Source: Agelaius tricolor
Lineage: Eukaryota; Chordata; Aves; Passeriformes; Icteridae
Reading direction: 5' to 3'
Assembly: GCA_023055355.1 (NCBI GenBank)
Contig: JALJCS010000022.1
Coordinates: 9,471,001 to 9,535,000, forward strand
Length of the DNA stretch: 64,000 nucleotides
Numbering within the stretch: the stretch's first letter is position 1; every line of letters starts with the position of its first letter. This document shows, one piece after another, positions 61,501 through 64,000 of this stretch. The notes under the pieces are model-generated. The model worked only from the letters and a program-made list of their open reading frames with translations, was not told the origin of the DNA and did not search any database. The translations under genes were made by a program, and so were the position numbers.

Positions 61501-61974
61501 TTCTATTATACATCTAATCCCGTCCTGTTAGAAAAGATAACAAAAAGGCAGCTGTACACTATGCTCAAAAGGATTTTTTCTCAGCCCTAAATTAGGAAAT
61601 ATTATTGTTCCAGGGCAAGCATGTGACCTACTCCAAGGTTTCTAAATTCCCTACTCTCCAGAAAAGACCATTATTGAAATGATTTATAGCTAACTTCACC
61701 TTTCATGGTGAATTTTGTGCTGTGCCTCCTGGGTGTGTGACACAGCCTCACAATGGGTGATGGAGAGGCTGCTAAAAATAAAAAACAACTGAACTTTTGC
61801 AGGTACAAATGGTGAGCAGTTTAAGGAGCGGGAGAAACGTGAATTTCCGGGTCCTGGACGTGGACTGGTGCACGTCAGACAAAGTGGTGCTGGCATCAGA
61901 TGATGGATGCATCCGAGTGCTGGACTTGTCCATGAAGCCCTCGTGTTTCAGGATGGATGAGCAGGATTTAATAG
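37530..61974 (+). CDS. WDR11: WDR11, WD repeat-containing protein 11 (5' part, exons 1-19; 3' end beyond window)
   Basis: Nineteen spliced exons encode 837 codons plus one base of WDR11. The full vertebrate protein is about 1,224 residues, so its C-terminal alpha-solenoid part lies past the right edge. The reading starts MQRFTVNIKLPARTLTGAL, matching the family N-terminus. WD-type Trp-Asp signatures include IIVWDV (W98), IVLWNA (W144), VMIWEL (W383), LEIWDV (W594), LNFWDL (W734) and VEIWDS (W776), consistent with two N-terminal beta-propellers. Known role: WDR11 with FAM91A1 acts at the trans-Golgi to tether AP-1-derived vesicles. It is also linked to Hedgehog/ciliary signalling and human hypogonadotropic hypogonadism. 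All junctions are GT-AG and in phase, with no stops or frameshifts, so the gene looks intact. Coding segments: 37530-37615, 38558-38669, 41704-41857, 42706-42879, 43927-44113, 44582-44747, 44963-45077, 46211-46406, 47454-47557, 48018-48191, 49788-49872, 54528-54634, 56985-57060, 58509-58617, 58920-59044, 59461-59608, 59926-60032, 60497-60611, 61803-61974. Confidence 0.97.
37620..37657 (+). repeat. (GGGCC)5 repeat at the start of intron 1
   Basis: Immediately after the exon 1 donor the coding strand reads five GGGCC units, then GGGCGGGCGGGG. It is strongly G-skewed and close to the promoter, so R-loop or G-quadruplex formation is plausible. The short copy number is ordinary for a CpG island. 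Confidence 0.95.
37890..38120 (+). mobile_element. CR1 LINE 3' end in WDR11 intron 1
   Basis: This is a clear avian CR1 3' end: GGAATTGTTCCTGTGAGGGT, GCCAGGCTGGACAGGGCTTG, GGAAGGTGTCCCTGCC and the terminal ATCCTGTGATTCTGTG. The element is 5'-truncated and in the same orientation as the gene. No coding domain is present. The rest of intron 1 (to 38557) is AT-rich with nothing else recognised. Confidence 0.95.
38558..38669 (+). CDS. WDR11: WDR11 exon 2, residues 29-66
   Basis: Acceptor CTCCCAG precedes GGGCTGGCAAGG, completing the split Trp29 codon and encoding GWQGLIAYGCHSLVLVVDAN, part of the first propeller. It ends AAG before donor GTGAGA in phase 0. Confidence 0.95.
38670..41703 (+). other. 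WDR11 intron 2 (3.0 kb)
   Basis: AT-rich intron with no recognisable transposon or nested gene. The one structure seen is a 13-bp fold-back at 40348-40379, annotated separately. Open frames on either strand are not gene-like. Confidence 0.75.
40348..40379. repeat. 13-bp inverted repeat in intron 2
   Basis: TTATTAATGCATC (40348-40360) and GATGCATTAATAA (40367-40379) are perfect reverse complements with a 6-nt T-rich spacer. Confidence 0.95.
41704..41857 (+). CDS. WDR11: WDR11 exon 3, residues 67-117
   Basis: Acceptor TTTTCAG opens the exon with VKWAKENYHHNIGSP and it carries the WD signature KIIVWDVATG (W98). It ends in phase 1 before donor GTAAGG. Confidence 0.96.
42706..42879 (+). CDS. WDR11: WDR11 exon 4, residues 118-175
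   Basis: After acceptor TTTTGACAG the exon encodes MQWLWNQDASRD and the propeller blade NYIVLWNADTGTKLW. It ends in phase 1 before donor GTAAGT, giving the junction SHLAL. Confidence 0.96.
43927..44113 (+). CDS. WDR11: WDR11 exon 5, residues 176-237
   Basis: After acceptor TTGGTGCAG the exon encodes LTSEGIVFISDFSPSKAP and a basic linker ending ISNEKP. It closes in phase 2 before donor GTAGGT. Confidence 0.96.
44582..44747 (+). CDS. WDR11: WDR11 exon 6, residues 238-293
   Basis: Encodes SAESVTLNDCLQLSYLPSKR through VIAIERTGVPFIQ, matching the family. Acceptor TTTTACAG, donor GTGAGG, phase 0 at the end. Confidence 0.96.
44963..45077 (+). CDS. WDR11: WDR11 exon 7, residues 294-331
   Basis: Encodes VIPCFQRDGLFCLHENGCIT, highly conserved in WDR11. 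Acceptor TTTGCCCAG, donor GTGAGT, ends in phase 1. Intron 6 upstream is only 215 bp, the shortest in the window. Confidence 0.96.
45078..46210 (+). other. WDR11 intron 7 (AT-rich, with palindrome)
   Basis: Holds AT-rich low-complexity tracts at about 45320-45395 and 45910-46012 and the long fold-back at 45403-45475, annotated separately. No nested gene or transposon end was recognised. Confidence 0.8.
45403..45475. repeat. Perfect fold-back palindrome, 28-bp arms, intron 7
   Basis: The left arm 45403-45430 and right arm 45448-45475 are perfect reverse complements over 28 bp, separated by a 17-nt AT alternation that can itself pair. Outside a small asymmetric bulge, the flanks (ATGTAGGTATT on the left, AATACTTACAT on the right) extend the pairing to about 40 bp. 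Confidence 0.97.
46211..46406 (+). CDS. WDR11: WDR11 exon 8, residues 332-396
   Basis: Encodes ELVYDLRSQCDAIRVTKTVR and the blade signature DGRVMIWELKS (W383). Acceptor GCTGTTGCAG, donor GTAACG, ends in phase 2. Confidence 0.96.
47454..47557 (+). CDS. WDR11: WDR11 exon 9, residues 397-431, with NAGNAG acceptor
   Basis: A Ser-rich linker followed by SPLYSPVSFCGIPVG and KLPDLSLDNMIG. The acceptor reads CAGCAG, so splicing may begin at 47454 or 47457 and include or skip one Ser. The upstream choice reproduces the human residue spacing. Donor GTAAGA, phase 1. Confidence 0.92.
48018..48191 (+). CDS. WDR11: WDR11 exon 10, residues 432-489
   Basis: Begins GQGASPGEELRNSLLQEVHL, variable at first and then matching the family through FAIRMCPPLTTKNIK. 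It is one residue shorter than my recollection of human in the variable loop. Acceptor TTTTAAGCAG, donor GTGAGT, phase 1. Confidence 0.94.
48192..49787 (+). other. WDR11 intron 10 (1.6 kb) with composite TA repeat
   Basis: Unique AT-rich DNA up to about 49416, then the composite repeat at 49417-49700, annotated separately. No nested gene was seen. Confidence 0.8.
49417..49700. repeat. Composite tandem repeat with TA microsatellites, intron 10
   Basis: The block AGTTACAGGTATCTAAAAAT plus a near copy TTATAGGTATCTAAATAT occurs at 49417 and again at 49547, and its first half recurs at 49668. (TA)n tracts fill the gaps at about 49472-49546 and 49603-49667. The array therefore alternates unit sequence with expanding TA runs, which can extrude cruciforms. 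Confidence 0.93.
49788..49872 (+). CDS. WDR11: WDR11 exon 11, residues 490-517
   Basis: Encodes TSNGSVLVFHLTSGLLHKEL and SIHSCEV. Acceptor TTTTTATAG, donor GTGAGT, ends in phase 2. Confidence 0.95.
49873..54527 (+). other. WDR11 intron 11 (4.7 kb, largest complete intron)
   Basis: AT-rich with short A and T runs. I recognised no transposon terminus, RNA gene or nested exon. Open frames of up to 127 codons (for example 52142-52525) show no family resemblance. Confidence 0.7.
54528..54634 (+). CDS. WDR11: WDR11 exon 12, residues 518-553
   Basis: Encodes GIEWISLTGFISFATSTPNN through LVRNELQLVDLPT. Acceptor GCTCACAG is good. Donor GTTTGT is weak (T at +3), matched by a similar one on exon 19. 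Ends in phase 1. Confidence 0.94.
54823..54861. repeat. Perfect 18-bp fold-back with 3-nt spacer
   Basis: ATCACCTTTGCAAAAACA (54823-54840) and its exact reverse complement (54844-54861) are separated by TCT. Such a short spacer suggests a replication template switch. Confidence 0.97.
54862..55101. repeat. 125-bp tandem duplication, intron 12
   Basis: AATAAGTGTCAGC begins copies at 54871 and 54996, and both continue through GAGCAGCCACATGGGGT and CCATATTTCCAAATGTG to TTTTGTCAAA. Copies differ at several positions, so the duplication is not recent. It begins directly at the end of the 18-bp fold-back. Confidence 0.93.
56583..56767. repeat. 37-bp x5 minisatellite, intron 12
   Basis: Five head-to-tail 37-bp units start at 56583, 56620, 56657, 56694 and 56731. 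Each reads approximately GATTTGACATCAGAGTTTAC then AATATATTTAATGTAAA. Units 3 to 5 appear identical, while units 1 and 2 carry AGCAGAG instead of ATCAGAG, showing expansion from the right side. It is 218 bp from exon 13. Confidence 0.97.
56985..57060 (+). CDS. WDR11: WDR11 exon 13, residues 554-578
   Basis: Encodes RSVAFRGERGNDEPAIEMIK and VSHL. Acceptor TGCTCCAG, donor GTAAGT, phase 2. It is the shortest exon after the coding part of exon 1 is set aside, and it is unusually CpG-rich (nine CpGs in 76 bp) for this AT-rich gene body. Confidence 0.95.
57061..58508 (+). other. WDR11 intron 13 (1.4 kb)
   Basis: Unique AT-rich intron. No repeat, RNA gene or nested exon was recognised. The open frames at about 57945-58416 are unspliced and lack family resemblance. 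Confidence 0.7.
58509..58617 (+). CDS. WDR11: WDR11 exon 14, residues 579-615
   Basis: Encodes QYLAVVFKDKPLEIWDVRTC (W594 blade) and TLLREMSKN. Acceptor TTGTTTCAG, donor GTAAGG, ends in phase 0. Confidence 0.96.
58920..59044 (+). CDS. WDR11: WDR11 exon 15, residues 616-656
   Basis: Encodes EWSPSHNLKSLRKKQLAARE and AMARQTVASDTEVSSVESSV, a charged linker between propeller strands. Acceptor TTTCCACAG, donor GTATCC, ends in phase 2. Confidence 0.96.
59461..59608 (+). CDS. WDR11: WDR11 exon 16, residues 657-706
   Basis: Encodes LLQEAESKSELSQNISAREH, then GQVYHLTVEGNSVKDSARIP. The acceptor is the less common TTTTTAAAG, and the donor is GTGAGT. Ends in phase 0. Confidence 0.96.
59926..60032 (+). 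CDS. WDR11: WDR11 exon 17, residues 707-741
   Basis: Encodes GSMGSITCIAWKGDILVLGD and the blade DGNLNFWDLKARVS (W734). Acceptor TATTTTCAG, donor GTATGA, ends in phase 2. Confidence 0.96.
60497..60611 (+). CDS. WDR11: WDR11 exon 18, residues 742-780
   Basis: Encodes GIPTHRSWVKKIRFAPGKGN and the blade NDGVEIWDSKE (W776). Acceptor TTTGCTCAG, donor GTAAGT, ends in phase 0. Confidence 0.96.
60612..61802 (+). other. WDR11 intron 18 (1.2 kb)
   Basis: Unique AT-rich intron with a T run near 61390. No repeat or nested gene was recognised. Confidence 0.75.
61803..61974 (+). CDS. WDR11: WDR11 exon 19, residues 781-837 (last exon in window)
   Basis: Encodes VQMVSSLRSGRNVNFRVLDV, then DDGCIRVLDLSM and FRMDEQDLI. 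Acceptor ACTTTTGCAG. The donor is the weak GTTTGT, phase 1, where family members continue into a segment like EPVWCPYL. No such sequence is present to 64000, so exon 20 lies beyond the window. Confidence 0.94.
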
Positions 61975-64000
61975 GTTTGTCAAGTCTTCCTTGCTGCCCT
62001 CTGCTGGGCACTTCTGCCCTCCTCTGTGGAAAGTGGAGCTCAGCCCTTCTGTTAGAGCAGGCACTTGTCACATGTGGAGGTGTTGGTGCCTTTCCGCTGC
62101 TTTTCATGGATACAGGTCATTTTTTATGCTTAGGTCATATGTGTGGAAACCCAGGGCATCAGGAATATTTCTGTGTCTGCTCTGGGGTGCCCTGACTCCC
62201 AGGGGAGCACTGACTTTGACCCTCATTCATGGAGAAAGTTTCCCAGACTTCAAGACTTTCCTAGACTTGTAGGATTCAATTCCTAGAATCCACAAAAGTG
62301 TGCAATAGATTGTAGAGAGTAGTATAGGTGCATCACTTGGTGAGAAATTTAAGTTTTGGGATTTTTAGTATGTTGTGGATGGAAGCAAGATGAAAGGCAC
62401 AGGGTGTCATCCTGGCTTTCTTCTTCATGCTTCTTCCTCCTTCTTCTTCTTGGGTTGCATTTTGTAATTGGGCAGAAAAGTCCCCATTGTGGGCTCTGTG
62501 GGATCAGTTATTGGGTTAAAAGGGAAATAATCCAGGTGTCAGCTCTTAATTGGATAGTTTAGTCTTAAAAGACCTTGGAACAAGAGATTGTTGCCATTTT
62601 GTGCCTTCTAATGAAAAGCTGCCAAACTCCCAGTAGTGAGACTGTTTTACTGATAAGAAATAATAAACACCTGAGTCCAAACACGAATTTCTGTCTCAAG
62701 TGCCTTCAATCCAAACCCAGAGAAACCAATAATATGCATGGGTTTTTTAAATACAAGTTTAATCTCCCAAATAGCACATACTTTTTAATATCTTAATTTA
62801 AATATAAATGAAGAAAATAAGAGCTTTTTGTACAGATATCTAGCAAATTTACTCAAAAAGCATTGACACATCAATTAGGTATCAGTACCTCCATCACTGA
62901 TACTCATATATCAAATTGACTCAAAAAGCATTGACACATCAATTAGGTATCAGTACCTGCATCACTGATACTCATTACATGATTTAGAAACATTTGTTGA
63001 TGGGTAAAAATGTATTTTCTGATTTTTTTTTCAGGTGTCTGTAGATTGATTCATTGCTCTTCAAACTGACATTTAAAATAGCAATATTAATGCTGTTGGC
63101 CTTTTTAGCCATATGTCTAAGAAGGGAGTTGAAATATTTAACTAGTTAACTAAACTACATTTTTTTGTATTTATTATTACTGGTTTTCCAAATAACTCTT
63201 GTTGTTGCCTTTTGAGTCAATCCTACCTTTACTCTTAAAATTTCCTTAAAACCAGTAGATTCTAAGATATATGCAATAAACTGTGATGTGGGGAGCTGTG
63301 GTGTGGGTTTGTTTGAGGAAACATGTAATTTATCACAGCCATTTTTGCTACCAAAGGAGTTTTCTGCAATATTAAGTTCTAAAGATGAATGTTGTAAAGC
63401 CAAGCAAGCTGAAAGGAAGCTGTGCCAGCTGTAAGGCTGCCTGTGGTTGAGCTGTCCTGCTGTGGTAATGTTTTAATTACCAAATCACATTTACAAGAGT
63501 CCTACATCACTGAGTGCACACCAAGTACAGGGAGTTGTGAATGTTTCATGATGGAGCTGCTTTTTGTACTTGTTTTACTCCTCAGTCACTGGGTAGCATT
63601 TGCTGCCTGTCACCCACACCTTGTACTGGATACAGACTCACTGATGTATCATTTGTGTCTTACTAAACCTCCCACCATCCTTTCCAGATGATGGGGTTTA
63701 ATCCTTGTATTGTACAGGAATTAGGGGGACAAAGCAAAACTAAACATGCCTTATGATATTTCTATGGTCTAGCTTTACTTACTTTGCACCATGTAGCAAT
63801 AATCATTGTACACAGCTCTGCCAAAGCCAGTAAAATGCATTCCAGGAGTCTATGGCTAAAGTCACTGTGGAATATCCTGAAATTCTCATTTGACCATGGC
63901 TGATAACCCTGTACCCTCTATGAAATGTTTTTGTTGAGTGTAGTGAAAAGCTTTTATGTCTAGCAGTCTGTGCTGGGTATGTGAAAAGACTTCTATGTAT
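61975..64000 (+). other. WDR11 intron 19 (5' 2 kb; continues past window)
   Basis: AT-rich intron holding one 68-bp tandem duplication, annotated separately. No exon matching the next conserved WDR11 segment was found. The frame of exon 19 stays open to 62195, which would add 73 residues if the intron were retained. Confidence 0.8.
62851..62975. repeat. 68-bp tandem duplication, intron 19
   Basis: Copies start at 62851 and 62919 with ACTCAAAAAGCATTGACACA and run to CACTGATACTCAT with one substitution (CTCCATC versus CTGCATC). Each copy contains a small inverted repeat, GTATCAGT/ACTGATAC. The near identity implies a recent event. Confidence 0.97.

Overview
The window is nuclear DNA from a bird, most likely a songbird (passerine). 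It contains the 5' two thirds of one protein-coding gene, WDR11, on the + strand. The bird assignment rests on CR1 LINE 3' ends at about 36.37, 36.9-37.14 and 37.89-38.12 kb. It also rests on three solitary retroviral LTRs with intact target-site duplications, two of which belong to a family I recognise as dispersed in songbird genomes. WDR11 itself aligns closely to the vertebrate protein I know. There are no operons, CRISPR arrays, tRNAs or rRNAs.

Layout. Positions 1 to about 36.3 kb are intergenic and AT-rich. I find no coding exon there: the open frames are short, unspliced and unlike any family I know. This stretch holds solo LTRs at 8608-9034, 16914-17343 and 24475-24927, two weaker LTR-like blocks (about 4.64-5.40 and 10.05-10.56 kb), short tandem duplications, a near-perfect 72-nt fold-back at 29375-29446, and several unique homeodomain-motif-rich stretches that could be conserved noncoding elements. 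From 36.37 to 38.12 kb, CR1 pieces lie on both sides of a CpG island (about 37150-37870) that contains the WDR11 promoter and exon 1.

From 37530 to 61974, nineteen WDR11 coding exons can be placed to the base. Every junction is GT/AG and every phase agrees. Together they give 2512 coding nucleotides (837 codons plus one base). The known vertebrate protein is about 1,224 residues, so roughly the last 390 residues lie past the right edge. The introns hold a 37-bp x5 minisatellite, a composite TA-rich repeat, 68-bp and 125-bp tandem duplications, and three more fold-back palindromes.

Function. In vertebrates WDR11 forms a complex with FAM91A1 at the trans-Golgi that helps capture AP-1 vesicles. 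It has also been linked to hypogonadotropic hypogonadism, Kallmann syndrome and Hedgehog/ciliary signalling. In human it lies between PLPP4 and FGFR2, so the left-hand desert is probably the PLPP4-WDR11 interval; that is inference. I found no convincing new biological system here. The most unusual features are structural: the fold-backs, a microsatellite born inside an LTR, and G-rich tandem repeats on both sides of exon 1.
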